DNA of 64,000 nucleotides, taken from Algoriella xinjiangensis. Lineage in GTDB: Bacteria; Bacteroidota; Bacteroidia; Flavobacteriales; Weeksellaceae. The notes below the pieces were generated by a model that saw only the letters and a program-made list of their open reading frames with translations, was not told where the DNA came from and ran no database searches. Shown here one piece after another: positions 27,055 to 35,992 of the stretch; the first letter of the stretch is position 1, and every line of letters starts with the position of its first letter. The stretch lies in NCBI RefSeq assembly GCF_900115015.1, contig NZ_FOUZ01000002.1:124001-188000 (forward strand). The letters run 5' to 3'. The position numbers and the translations under genes were made by a program.

Positions 27055-27558
27055 ATGAAAAAAGTATTATTAACAGCTGCTTTCGCAGTAGCAGGTTTAG
27101 TAGGAGTTTCGGCTCAAACATCAGGAGTTGAAGGTACAGTTCACGTAGGTATTCCAGTTGGAGATGCTGCAGATTATTCTTCATTTAACGTTGGTGTTGA
27201 TTTAGCTTATTTACACCCTATTACAACTAATTTCAAATTAGGAGGTAAAGTTGGTTATGATCATTTTATTGCAGATAGTAAATTTAAAGATTTAGGTGGA
27301 GAAGATTTTGGATTTATTCCATTAGCAGCTACTGCTAAATATGAATTTAGTAACAACTTATTTATTGGTGCTGATTTAGGTTATGCTTTTTCTACTAAAG
27401 ATAATTTAGATGGAGGATTATTTTGGCAACCAAAAATTGGTTATTCAGGAGCAAGTTTTGATGTTTATGCAGGATACAAAGGTATTTCTGTAGATAATAA
27501 TCAATATTCTAACTTTAATGCAGATGCAGTTTCTTTAGGATTTGCGTATAAATTCTAA
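27055..27558 (+). CDS. Small outer-membrane beta-barrel protein
   Basis: Protein of 167 residues with a signal peptide (1-20, VGVSAQ) and alternating amphipathic strands, ending in the aromatic-terminated GFAYKF needed for Bam insertion. Strand-like blocks such as FNVGVDLAYLHPI, FKLGGKVGYDHF and FIGADLGYAF point to an 8-stranded barrel of the OmpX/OmpA-barrel type. The family is broad and the function unknown. The gene stands alone between two terminators, behind a sigma-54-like promoter shared in form with the barrel gene at 27777. Confidence 0.85.
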   Translation: MKKVLLTAAFAVAGLVGVSAQTSGVEGTVHVGIPVGDAADYSSFNVGVDLAYLHPITTNFKLGGKVGYDHFIADSKFKDLGGEDFGFIPLAATAKYEFSNNLFIGADLGYAFSTKDNLDGGLFWQPKIGYSGASFDVYAGYKGISVDNNQYSNFNADAVSLGFAYKF

Positions 27559-27590
27559 TCATAAGAATTAAAAAATAATTAGTGTTAATT

Positions 27591-27620
27591 AAAAGCCACA
27601 TCGCAAGATGTGGCTTTTTT
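27591..27620 (+). terminator. Terminator after the first beta-barrel gene
   Basis: AAAAGCCACATC pairs with GATGTGGCTTTT around a GCAA tetraloop, then T residues. Confidence 0.9.
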
Positions 27621-27717
27621 TATTTTATATAGTTCGTTCTTTTTAAGTGTTAAAGTTTTAAAATTATCTAATTGATAATAAGTTAATTGGAGTTTTATTG
27701 ATTTTCTTTAACATCAT

Positions 27718-27734
27718 TTGGCATGTAACTTGAA
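27718..27734 (+). promoter_or_regulatory. Sigma-54-like -24/-12 promoter of the second beta-barrel gene
   Basis: TTGGCATG-TAAC-TTGAA has the same GG-to-G spacing (12 bases) as the site at 26987 and as RpoN promoters, with GA in place of GC at -12. The leader would be about 30 bases. Confidence 0.55.
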
Positions 27735-27776
27735 ATTATGCATACATCATAATTAGAAAATTAAAATTATTACAAG

Positions 27777-28439
27777 ATGAAAAAAATATTTTTTATTGCT
27801 GCTGCAATGCTAGGCGTTGTTAGTTTAAGTGCACAAGAAAAAACAACATCCTCTCAGTTTGGTGTTAAATCAACTGTAAACATGTCTTCATTTAATGGAG
27901 CTGATGTAAAAGACAACGATTACAAAGTTGGATTTAGCGCTGGTGTTTACGGACATTTTCCTCTTACAGATCAGTTTTCCGTACAACCAGAGGTTAACTT
28001 TACGAGAATCGGAGGTAAGTTTAAAGATGATGTAACCGAAGTAGGAAATACAACCATTAAAAACAAGAATAAAACAACATTAGATTATATTCAAGTTCCA
28101 GTAATGTTCAAATATTATCCTGCGGCATCTCGTTTCAATATCGAGGCTGGTCCACAATTCGGATTTAATATGTATGCAAGTAACAAGCAAGAAACAAGTG
28201 TTTATGCAAACGGAACGGTAAATACAGTTTCAGAAAAAACGGATATTAAAGATGATATAAAAAACTTTGATTTCGGTGTAAACTTCGGATTAGGATACAA
28301 TGTTACAGACAATATTAATGTTGGCGCAAGATATTACATGGGCTTAACAAAAATTGGAGAAAACACAGACAATGGCACAACAATAGCCAATGATGTTAAA
28401 AACCATTCATTCTCTTTAGGAGTTGGATATTCTTTCTAA
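27777..28439 (+). CDS. Porin-family outer-membrane beta-barrel protein
   Basis: Protein of 220 residues with signal peptide 1-20 (VVSLSAQ) and a PorT/OMP_b-brl_2-type barrel. Family blocks are FGVKSTVNMSSFNG at the N-terminus, GFSAGVYGHFPLTDQFSVQPEVNFTRIGGKF, YIQVPVMFKYYP and FNIEAGPQFGFNM. It ends in SLGVGYSF with the terminal aromatic residue. Members include PorT-like and general OMPs; no specific role is visible. It is monocistronic, with a sigma-54-like promoter and a very long terminator hairpin. Confidence 0.87.
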   Translation: MKKIFFIAAAMLGVVSLSAQEKTTSSQFGVKSTVNMSSFNGADVKDNDYKVGFSAGVYGHFPLTDQFSVQPEVNFTRIGGKFKDDVTEVGNTTIKNKNKTTLDYIQVPVMFKYYPAASRFNIEAGPQFGFNMYASNKQETSVYANGTVNTVSEKTDIKDDIKNFDFGVNFGLGYNVTDNINVGARYYMGLTKIGENTDNGTTIANDVKNHSFSLGVGYSF

Positions 28440-28451
28440 ACAAAGAAATTT

Positions 28452-28503
28452 AAATACATAAAAAAAAGCTTGAAGATTTCTTCAAGCTTTTTTTTATGTA
28501 TTT
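28452..28503. terminator. Bidirectional terminator with a 24-bp perfect stem
   Basis: A perfect inverted repeat, 28452-28475 against 28480-28503, with a four-base loop. It includes eight A on one arm and eight T on the other around GCTTGAAG. It sits between the barrel gene and the converging permease gene. Confidence 0.92.
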
Positions 28504-28513
28504 TTTTTATGAA

Positions 28514-29725
28514 TTAAGATTTTAATGCAATTTTTTTGATAGATTGTGTTAAGATTATTTTATTGATGATAAATAATACAATCACGACAATTAATCCAAA
28601 ACCAATTACTTCCCAAATATGAGATTGCTCTGTCGACATAAATTTGCCAACTTTTGCATTAATCATATTCAAAATAAAATAAACCATCGGAATCGAGATA
28701 AGATAACTTATCAACATAAAAATGATCGAGAATTTTAGATACGGTTTAGCAAGTTGATTAATATTATATCCAATCAAAAACAAATCTTTTGTTTTGTGTT
28801 TATTCTTTTCAATCATCAATTGAAAGTTAATAATCATCAACCAAATTGCAGCAAAAACAATGATTAAACCAATAAATAAAACCAATGTAAAAGCTAGTTT
28901 TAGATAATAGGTTAATTCTCCATTTTTTAATTCGTCTTTATTAATATCAAAATTATGACTTTCAAAATACGAAGCCGAATTTTCATCGCCTTGCGATTTT
29001 GTTTCAACAATTATACGTGAAGGTTCTGTATTAGATTGATGCGCATATTTTTCGTTTGCCCATTGTAAGAAATTTTCTGGAACTAAAATTGTATTAATTT
29101 TTGTTGTAAAATCAACAATTCGAGCTTGATAAATGTTTTGATTTTCGCCTTTTCCTAAAATCAATTGAAACGGAATTTTTGTAAACAATCCTTCCGAAAC
29201 TTGTGGTAAACCTTGACTTGTTGCAAAACCAAAATTGTACAAATTCAAATAACTTTTCGGAATAATAATCGGAATAAAATTTTGTCCTTCTTGCCATTTC
29301 CAATCCGATTCTTTTACTTCAATAAAATCTTCAGGAACAGATTCAAAAAATAAATCAGTCGAAAAACCTCTGATTCCTGCAATTCCGCCGACTTGTAATT
29401 TTACAGGAAATTGACTGCTTTTGAAAACGCCAACTTTTTGCACAAATTTTTGTGTTTTTAAGTCATCTATTTCGTCTTGATTAAAAGTCGGTTTTTCGCC
29501 AGTTAAAGTTTGTAAAGAAGAGACTTTTTTGTTTAAAACAATGTAATTTGATTTCCAAATAGAACTATCTTCTCCAAAATTCTTTGCATAATCCAAATAA
29601 ATTGTCGCAGCTAATAGCAAAATAAAAAAACCAATGATAGAGAAAAAACAAAAGGTTGTAATGCGTAAAAAACTTAAATTTTTTCGCACTAATTTTTCGA
29701 TTAATGTGTTAGAGTTGAATGACAT
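28514..29725 (-). CDS. FtsX/MacB-like ABC transporter permease
   Basis: Inner-membrane protein of 403 residues. One transmembrane helix (about 22-45) is followed by a large periplasmic domain (about 50-275). Three C-terminal helices follow: LAFTLVLFIGLIIVFAAIWLM, FSIIFMLISYLISIPMVYFI and VIGFGLIVVIVLFIINKIIL. This 1+3 topology is that of type VII ABC permeases (MacB, LolC/E, FtsX). These do not carry substrate through the membrane; they pass ATPase motion to the periplasm. Sequence similarity to named members is weak, so the assignment rests on topology and the adjoining ATPase. Its start overlaps the ATPase gene by 17 bases; it is last in a three-gene operon. Confidence 0.75.
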   Translation of the reverse strand: MSFNSNTLIEKLVRKNLSFLRITTFCFFSIIGFFILLLAATIYLDYAKNFGEDSSIWKSNYIVLNKKVSSLQTLTGEKPTFNQDEIDDLKTQKFVQKVGVFKSSQFPVKLQVGGIAGIRGFSTDLFFESVPEDFIEVKESDWKWQEGQNFIPIIIPKSYLNLYNFGFATSQGLPQVSEGLFTKIPFQLILGKGENQNIYQARIVDFTTKINTILVPENFLQWANEKYAHQSNTEPSRIIVETKSQGDENSASYFESHNFDINKDELKNGELTYYLKLAFTLVLFIGLIIVFAAIWLMIINFQLMIEKNKHKTKDLFLIGYNINQLAKPYLKFSIIFMLISYLISIPMVYFILNMINAKVGKFMSTEQSHIWEVIGFGLIVVIVLFIINKIILTQSIKKIALKS

Positions 29726-30350
29726 TTTCTAATCGTTTATCGTGAATTTCGTGTAAACTGGTAAATAAAATTCCAGCATTATTTTTCTTCGCTTCGGTAG
29801 TTATTAAATCTAACAAAAGCGTTTGATTATTGTCGTCTAAATGACTAAAAGGTTCGTCTAAAAGTAAAAAATCAAACGGTTGACAAAGCGCACGAATAAT
29901 TGCAATTCGCTGGCGTTGCCCATAAGAAAGATGAACCGCTTTTTGTTGAAGATGACTTTTTAAACCAACTTTCTCAATCCATTCAATAATTTTATTTTCA
30001 GATTGATGTTGCGTCAAAACGTTTTTTAATTGAATATTTTCCATCAAAGTTAATTCTTCAAATAAATGCAAACCTTGAAAAACGTAGGCTATTTTTTGAC
30101 GTCGGATTGTAGTCCAATCATTCAAATTATAATTTTTTATATTTTGTCCATCAAACAAAACTTCACCATCATAATCTTTTCTATCGCCGTATAAAATATT
30201 AATCAAAGTTGATTTTCCTACACCAGAATGTGCCACAACTTGATAAATATTTCCACTTGTAAATGTGTAATCGTTTTTCCAAATTTCAGATTTTTCAAAC
30301 CCAAATTCTTTTAATGGATGTGGAATGAGTTGACTTATTTTAATTTCCAT
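29709..30350 (-). CDS. ABC transporter ATP-binding protein
   Basis: Single nucleotide-binding domain of 213 residues. Walker A is HSGVGKSTL (Gly43-Lys46-Ser47), the Q-loop lies in AYVFQGLHLFEELTLMENI, the ABC signature is LSYGQRQRIA (141-150, Tyr in place of the usual Gly) and Walker B is FLLLDEPFSHLDD with Glu166. The H-loop His is in FTSLHEIHD. FQGLHLFEELT is close to the LolD/MacB group (FQ..HLLPELT), which supports a MacB/LolCDE-type complex with the permease encoded downstream. Its start overlaps the DUF4836 gene by 11 bases and its end overlaps the permease gene by 17 bases, implying translational coupling and fixed stoichiometry. Confidence 0.9.
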   Translation of the reverse strand: MEIKISQLIPHPLKEFGFEKSEIWKNDYTFTSGNIYQVVAHSGVGKSTLINILYGDRKDYDGEVLFDGQNIKNYNLNDWTTIRRQKIAYVFQGLHLFEELTLMENIQLKNVLTQHQSENKIIEWIEKVGLKSHLQQKAVHLSYGQRQRIAIIRALCQPFDFLLLDEPFSHLDDNNQTLLLDLITTEAKKNNAGILFTSLHEIHDKRLENVIQL

Positions 30351-31959
30351 TTTGTTGTTGTGTTTGCGAGAAAAATAGTGAATAAGCTTGATCTAAAAGA
30401 AGTAAAATAATTTCAAGACTATTTTTGTCTTTATTTTTCATGTGTATTTTTCCTGTTTTTGTGTATTCATCCGAAACGCGATAATCGATGTAATCAAAAT
30501 TAGATAAAATCGTTTGCATTTCTTTTGTATTTCCAAACGGAATTTGTTGGTAAATATATTGTTGTACTTGCTCTGGATATTGGTCAAAATTTAAATTAAC
30601 ATAGCCAAACATCGCATTTCTAGAGTTTGTTGCATATTCTGACGTTACAAAATTGGTTTGACTAACATCATTATTCAAAAAACGACTCATCATAACTTGA
30701 TTGTTTGTGATGTACATCAAATTATTTTTATACGTCATATAAATCGTCATATTTGTGCTGATTGGTAACATAAAATAATTCCCTTGAAACTTGATTTTTT
30801 CTTTGTGCGTTTTTACAAATTCATTAAAAAATAAATCATTTTTCATTTTTCCAGCCATTACAAATTGTGGATAAACAACTTGTTTGATGAAGTTATCTTT
30901 TTTGCCGAAAAAATCAGTTGCATTAAATGCTTTTCCAACCTCAAAATCATAAACACTAAGAAGCGCATCACCTTCAAAACTATCTTCTAATTTGCTTAAA
31001 TCGATTTCATATTGATTGAGAAAATCAGTTAAAAAATTTTGATTTTCAAAAATATAACGCGTATTTGTCGGATAAATTCCTAAACCAACATTCAAATAAC
31101 TTTGGGCAGGAAAATATTTAAAAAAATCTGTATTAATTTTAGATTTCCACATCGGACGCTTTTGCAATTCTACTTTTGTAATTGCATCTGGATGAAATTT
31201 TTGAGTAAAATTAATTCCATCCGAAGTAAATGAAATCAAATTAACCCACGAACTTTTTGTAAAATCTAAGTTTTTACCTGCATTTTCTTCTTTTTTAGAA
31301 AAGTTTTTCAAGAAATTTCCGGTATACCAAACATTGATGTCTTGCGAATTTTTCACAAAATCTGCAAAACTATTGTTCTCTTTTGCAAGCGAATGTTTGT
31401 CGTTGATAATTTTGGTGAAATAATCTTTTATTGATTTTTCGTTTACGCCAAATTCCGAAGCAATAACTATAAATTGAGATTTATTCCAAGCCATAAATGG
31501 TTTATTGAAACCCGAAATTGTTGTAAACCCATCTACTTTTTCAAACGAAATATCTTTTTTATAAATTGATTTGTAAATAGTGGTTAAATGTTTTTCAAAT
31601 TGATCTTTATCGCGCATGTTTGCAATTGTCGCAACCATGTTTTTTTCGTTAAGTTTTTGTCCAAAAATATAAATTGGACTGATAATATCAACGCCAGCTG
31701 AAGTCGGATTGTCTTTGATGTTTTTTAGTAATTCATCTAAAATAGGATCTTGATTTTTGATTTCATTTTCTGCTAATTGATAAATTTTATATTGTTCTAA
31801 TTTGTTGAAATTACCTTTTTCTGCAATTGATTTTGGATTAATTAAGGCCACAAAATCTGCATCGGTTGGAATCAAAATTGTATAATCATCATTTTTATTA
31901 CAACTTGAAATGAGTAAAATGATGATTAAAATTGAATAATATTTAAAGAGTTTCTTCAT
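30340..31959 (-). CDS. DUF4836 family lipoprotein
   Basis: Lipoprotein of 539 residues. The signal ends in LLISSC, followed by NKNDDYT. A lysine and two acidic residues right after the lipid cysteine resemble the surface-export signal of Capnocytophaga and Flavobacterium lipoproteins, so it may face outside. The body matches the Bacteroidota DUF4836 family at the start (YTILIPTDADFVALINPKSIAEKGN, then GVDIISPIYIFG), later with YLNVGLGIYP. No enzymatic motif is seen. It heads an overlapping operon with an ABC ATPase and a MacB-like permease, so it may be the extracytoplasmic partner or the cargo of that complex. Function unknown. Confidence 0.78.
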   Translation of the reverse strand: MKKLFKYYSILIIILLISSCNKNDDYTILIPTDADFVALINPKSIAEKGNFNKLEQYKIYQLAENEIKNQDPILDELLKNIKDNPTSAGVDIISPIYIFGQKLNEKNMVATIANMRDKDQFEKHLTTIYKSIYKKDISFEKVDGFTTISGFNKPFMAWNKSQFIVIASEFGVNEKSIKDYFTKIINDKHSLAKENNSFADFVKNSQDINVWYTGNFLKNFSKKEENAGKNLDFTKSSWVNLISFTSDGINFTQKFHPDAITKVELQKRPMWKSKINTDFFKYFPAQSYLNVGLGIYPTNTRYIFENQNFLTDFLNQYEIDLSKLEDSFEGDALLSVYDFEVGKAFNATDFFGKKDNFIKQVVYPQFVMAGKMKNDLFFNEFVKTHKEKIKFQGNYFMLPISTNMTIYMTYKNNLMYITNNQVMMSRFLNNDVSQTNFVTSEYATNSRNAMFGYVNLNFDQYPEQVQQYIYQQIPFGNTKEMQTILSNFDYIDYRVSDEYTKTGKIHMKNKDKNSLEIILLLLDQAYSLFFSQTQQQNGN

Positions 31960-32141
31960 CGAAAAAATATTGGAATACGAATTTATTAAAAAGCCTTAAA
32001 AATAGGTATTGATTCTGCTAAAATAAAACACTTTAAACTATAAAAATAAATTGACTTATTTTTGCTCAATAATTGCGATAAATTTAAGCATTCTTAATAT
32101 GATTTTAGTTGATATAGCTATAATTTTATATAAAAAATTCT

Positions 32142-32149
32142 TATATTCG
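32142..32149 (+). promoter_or_regulatory. -7 box for ileS
   Basis: TATATTCG, a TAnnTT(T/C)G variant, about 35 bases before the ileS ATG. The -33 is unclear. Confidence 0.4.
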
Positions 32150-32184
32150 CACTCCTTGATTTAGAAGAAATAAAGAAGAATACG

Positions 32185-35100
32185 ATGGCAAATAAGTTTA
32201 AAGAATATAAGCATTTGGACTTGGTACAAGTTGCAAAAGAAACGCTAGAAGATTGGAAAGAAAATGAAGTTTTCGAGAAAAGTATTACATCTCGCGAAGG
32301 AAATGATACCTATGTTTTTTATGAAGGACCACCTTCTGCAAACGGAAAGCCTGGAATTCACCACGTATTAGCGCGTTCTATCAAAGATATTTTTTGTCGT
32401 TTTCAAACCTTAAAAGGAAAACAAGTTTTTCGTAAAGCGGGTTGGGATACGCACGGTTTACCAGTAGAATTGGGTACTGAAAAAGAATTAGGAATTACAA
32501 AAGAAGATATCGGAACTAAAATTTCGGTAGAAGAATATAACGAAGCGTGTAAACGTACGGTAATGCGTTACACTGATTTGTGGAATGACTTGACAGAAAA
32601 AATGGGATATTGGGTTGATATGAACGATCCATATATCACATACAAACCAAAATATATGGAGTCTGTTTGGTGGTTGTTAAAACAAATTTATGATAAGAAT
32701 TTGTTGTACAAAGGCTACACAATTCAGCCATATTCGCCAAAAGCTGGTACAGGTTTATCTTCTCACGAATTAAATCAACCAGGAACATACCAAGATGTAA
32801 CGGACACAACAATTGTTGCGCAGTTTAAAGTAAAGAAAGATTCTTCGGATTTATTTAAAGATTTTGATGGAGATGTATATTTCTTAGCTTGGACAACTAC
32901 ACCTTGGACTTTACCGTCTAATACTGCATTAACAGTAGGTTCTAAAATTGATTATGTTGTTGTAGAAACATTTAATCAATATACTTTCGAGCCGATTAAA
33001 GTTGTTTTAGGAAAACCATTGGTTGCAAAACAATTTACAAAACCATATTTCTTAGCAGAAACAGAAGAAGATTTCAAAGTTTTTGCAGCAGGAAACAAAA
33101 CAATACCATACCGTATTTTAGCAGAATACAAAGGTGCAGATTTAGTAGGAACTCGTTACGAGCAATTATTGCCTTGGGCTTTACCATTTGAAGATGCTGA
33201 AAATGCATTTCAAGTAATTCCTGGTGATTTCGTAACAACAGAAGATGGTACAGGTATCGTACACACAGCACCAACTTTTGGAGCAGATGATGCAAAAGTT
33301 GCAAAAGATGCAGGTGTTCCACCAATGTTAGTTTTAGATGCAAACGGAAATGCAGTTCCATTAGTGGATTTACAAGGTCGTTTTGTAGCTTCAATTCCTG
33401 AAGGATTCGGAGGTAAATATGTAAAGAATGAATATTATGATGACGGTACAGCTCCAGAGAAATCTGTAGATGTAGAAATCGCAATTTTATTAAAAGAGCG
33501 TAATCAAGCCTTCAAAGTAGAAAAATACAAACACAGTTATCCACATTGTTGGCGAACTGACAAACCAATTTTATATTATCCATTAGATTCTTGGTTTATC
33601 AAAGTGACGGACGTAAAAGACCGTATGGTTGAATTGAACAAAGAAATTAACTGGAAACCGAAAGCTACAGGTGAAGGTCGTTTCGGAAATTGGTTAGAAA
33701 ACGCAAATGATTGGAATTTATCTCGTTCTCGTTATTGGGGAATTCCTTTACCAATTTGGCGCACAGAAGAAGGTGACGAAGAAATTATCATCGGTTCTGT
33801 AGAAGAATTAGTTGCAGAAATAGAGAAATCTGTTGCAGCTGGTGTTCAGGCGGTAAATCCTTTCAAAGATTTTCAAGTAGGAAATATGACAGAAGAAAAC
33901 TATGATTTAATTGATTTACACAAAAATGTTGTCGATGAAATTACATTAGTTTCTGCATCTGGAAAACCAATGAAACGCGAATCTGATTTGATTGATGTTT
34001 GGTTTGATTCTGGAGCAATGCCTTATGCACAAGTACATTATCCGTTCGAGAATAAAGAATTAATCGATAGTGGGAAAATGTATCCTGCTGATTTTATTGC
34101 AGAAGGTGTCGATCAAACACGTGGTTGGTTTTATACTTTACACGCAATCGGAACGTTAGTTTTTGACTCTAAAGCGTATAAAAACGTAATGTCTAACGGT
34201 TTAGTGTTAGATAAAAACGGGCAAAAAATGTCGAAACGTTTGGGTAATGCAGTTGATCCTTTCGAGACATTGGCAACTTATGGTCCTGATGCTACGCGTT
34301 GGTACATGATAGCGAATGCGCAACCATGGGAAAACTTAAAATTTGATATTTCGGGAGTAGACGAAGTTCGTCGTAAATTCTTCGGAACATTATACAATAC
34401 CTATTCATTTTTCTCTTTATATGCCAATGTAGACGGATTTACATTTGCTGAAGAAGAAATTCCAGTAAACGAAAGAGCTGAATTAGATCAATGGATTATT
34501 TCTGAATTAAATACATTAACAAATAAAGTTGATGCATTTTTATTGGATTATGAACCAACAAAAGCAGCACGTGCAATACAAGAATTTGTAATTGATAATT
34601 TATCAAACTGGCACATACGTTTATCAAGAAGACGTTTCTGGAAAGGAGATTATTCAAAAGATAAAATTGGCGCTTACCAAACATTGTACACCGTTTTAGA
34701 AACAGTTGCAATTTTAGCTTCGCCAATTGCACCATTTTTTATGGATCGTTTATACAAAGATTTAAACGCAGCTACAGGTAAAAATGCAGCAGAATCTGTG
34801 CATTTAGCAGATTTTCCTAAAGTTGATGAATCTTTGATTAATGAATCTTTACAAGAGCAAACACATTTGGCGCAAACGGCAACAAGTATGATTTTGTCAC
34901 TACGTAAATTAAGTGATAATAAAGTTCGTCAACCATTACAAAAAGTAATGATACCGGTGTTGAATGATGCAATGAAAAATAATTTAGAAGCAGTTTCTGA
35001 ATTATTAAAACAAGAGGTTAACGTAAAAGAAATTCAATTATTAACAAACGAAGAAGCATCAAGTCTTTTAATCAAAAGTATCAAGCCTAATTTCAAGACA

Positions 35101-35592
35101 TTAGGTCCAAAATACGGAAAAGAAATGAAGGCTATTTCGGCTGCTACAGCTTTGTTGACGAATGAAGAAATTGTTAAATTAGAGCAATCAAGTAAAATTG
35201 ATTTGGAAATTGACAACAAAACATTAACTTTAGATTTAGAAGATTTTGAAATCGCTACAAAAGACATTCCAGGCTGGACTGTTGCATCTAATTCTATCTT
35301 AACGGTAGCGCTTGATTTACAATTAACTGAGGAGTTAATAAATGAAGGTGTTGCACGAGAATTAGTAAATAGAATTCAAAATCTGAGAAAAGAAACTGGA
35401 TTAGAAGTAACTGACAAGATTAAACTTATATTAAAAAATGATGAATCAATCGTAAAAGCGGTCAATCAAAACAAAGAATATATTTGTTCTGAAACATTAA
35501 CAGATGAACTTGTTTTACAAGCAGAAGTTGAGAATGGAGCAGAGGTTGATATTAATGGATTGATGACGCAAATTGCGATAATAAAATTGTAA
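32185..35592 (+). CDS. ileS: Isoleucyl-tRNA synthetase
   Basis: Class I aminoacyl-tRNA synthetase of 1135 residues that charges tRNA-Ile and edits valine. The HIGH-type motif is in PPSANGKPGIHHVLARS (about 49-65). The CP1 editing domain is visible (LAWTTTPWTLPSNTAL). DVWFDSGAMPYAQ and the KMSKR loop (GQKMSKRLGN, about 680) follow. The C-terminal anticodon-binding part and DUF5915-like tail (ARELVNRIQNLRKETGLEVTDKI) belong to the longer, eukaryote-like IleRS form. That form is often less sensitive to mupirocin, but this cannot be judged from sequence alone. It is followed after 4 bases by the dksA-like gene and then lspA. Confidence 0.96.
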   Translation: MANKFKEYKHLDLVQVAKETLEDWKENEVFEKSITSREGNDTYVFYEGPPSANGKPGIHHVLARSIKDIFCRFQTLKGKQVFRKAGWDTHGLPVELGTEKELGITKEDIGTKISVEEYNEACKRTVMRYTDLWNDLTEKMGYWVDMNDPYITYKPKYMESVWWLLKQIYDKNLLYKGYTIQPYSPKAGTGLSSHELNQPGTYQDVTDTTIVAQFKVKKDSSDLFKDFDGDVYFLAWTTTPWTLPSNTALTVGSKIDYVVVETFNQYTFEPIKVVLGKPLVAKQFTKPYFLAETEEDFKVFAAGNKTIPYRILAEYKGADLVGTRYEQLLPWALPFEDAENAFQVIPGDFVTTEDGTGIVHTAPTFGADDAKVAKDAGVPPMLVLDANGNAVPLVDLQGRFVASIPEGFGGKYVKNEYYDDGTAPEKSVDVEIAILLKERNQAFKVEKYKHSYPHCWRTDKPILYYPLDSWFIKVTDVKDRMVELNKEINWKPKATGEGRFGNWLENANDWNLSRSRYWGIPLPIWRTEEGDEEIIIGSVEELVAEIEKSVAAGVQAVNPFKDFQVGNMTEENYDLIDLHKNVVDEITLVSASGKPMKRESDLIDVWFDSGAMPYAQVHYPFENKELIDSGKMYPADFIAEGVDQTRGWFYTLHAIGTLVFDSKAYKNVMSNGLVLDKNGQKMSKRLGNAVDPFETLATYGPDATRWYMIANAQPWENLKFDISGVDEVRRKFFGTLYNTYSFFSLYANVDGFTFAEEEIPVNERAELDQWIISELNTLTNKVDAFLLDYEPTKAARAIQEFVIDNLSNWHIRLSRRRFWKGDYSKDKIGAYQTLYTVLETVAILASPIAPFFMDRLYKDLNAATGKNAAESVHLADFPKVDESLINESLQEQTHLAQTATSMILSLRKLSDNKVRQPLQKVMIPVLNDAMKNNLEAVSELLKQEVNVKEIQLLTNEEASSLLIKSIKPNFKTLGPKYGKEMKAISAATALLTNEEIVKLEQSSKIDLEIDNKTLTLDLEDFEIATKDIPGWTVASNSILTVALDLQLTEELINEGVARELVNRIQNLRKETGLEVTDKIKLILKNDESIVKAVNQNKEYICSETLTDELVLQAEVENGAEVDINGLMTQIAIIKL

Positions 35593-35596
35593 GCGT

Positions 35597-35983
35597 ATGG
35601 CAACTACAGAAGAAAAAATAAGATACTCTGATAAAGAGTTAGAGGAGTTTAAGATATTAATTCAAAATAAATTAGACCAAGCAATTAAAGATTATGATCT
35701 TTTAAAAGAAGCTTATACAAACGATAGTAATAATGGAACTGATGATACATCGCCAACATTTAAAGCGTTTGAAGAAGGTTCTGAAACAATGTCTAAAGAG
35801 CAAAATGCACAATTAGCAGCGCGTCAAGATAAATTTATTCGTGACCTTAAAAATGCATTAATTCGTATCGAAAATAAAACATACGGAATTTGCCGTGTTA
35901 CAGGAAAATTGATAAATAAAGACCGTTTAAAATTAGTTCCGCATGCTACATTAAGTATCGAAGCTAAAAACATGCAACGTTAA
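35597..35983 (+). CDS. DksA/TraR-like RNA polymerase-binding protein without zinc cysteines
   Basis: Protein of 128 residues: a coiled-coil N-terminal half (DKELEEFKILIQNKLDQAIK...), an acidic loop, and a C-terminal domain where the canonical C4 zinc finger has mostly lost its cysteines. Only one Cys remains in YGICRVTGKLI, and the later pair is replaced by VPHAT. This zinc-less form with CRVTGKLI...LVPHATLSIEAK is standard in Bacteroidota. The family binds the RNA polymerase secondary channel and tunes stringent-response promoters with ppGpp; function here is inferred. It lies 4 bases after ileS and 9 bases before lspA, a translation- and envelope-related operon. Confidence 0.88.
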   Translation: MATTEEKIRYSDKELEEFKILIQNKLDQAIKDYDLLKEAYTNDSNNGTDDTSPTFKAFEEGSETMSKEQNAQLAARQDKFIRDLKNALIRIENKTYGICRVTGKLINKDRLKLVPHATLSIEAKNMQR

Positions 35984-35992
35984 AAACATATT

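Noticed and set aside
33074-33484. Minus-strand open frame of 136 codons inside ileS
   Set aside because: Leu/His-rich translation antisense to a highly conserved gene; a codon-bias artefact.
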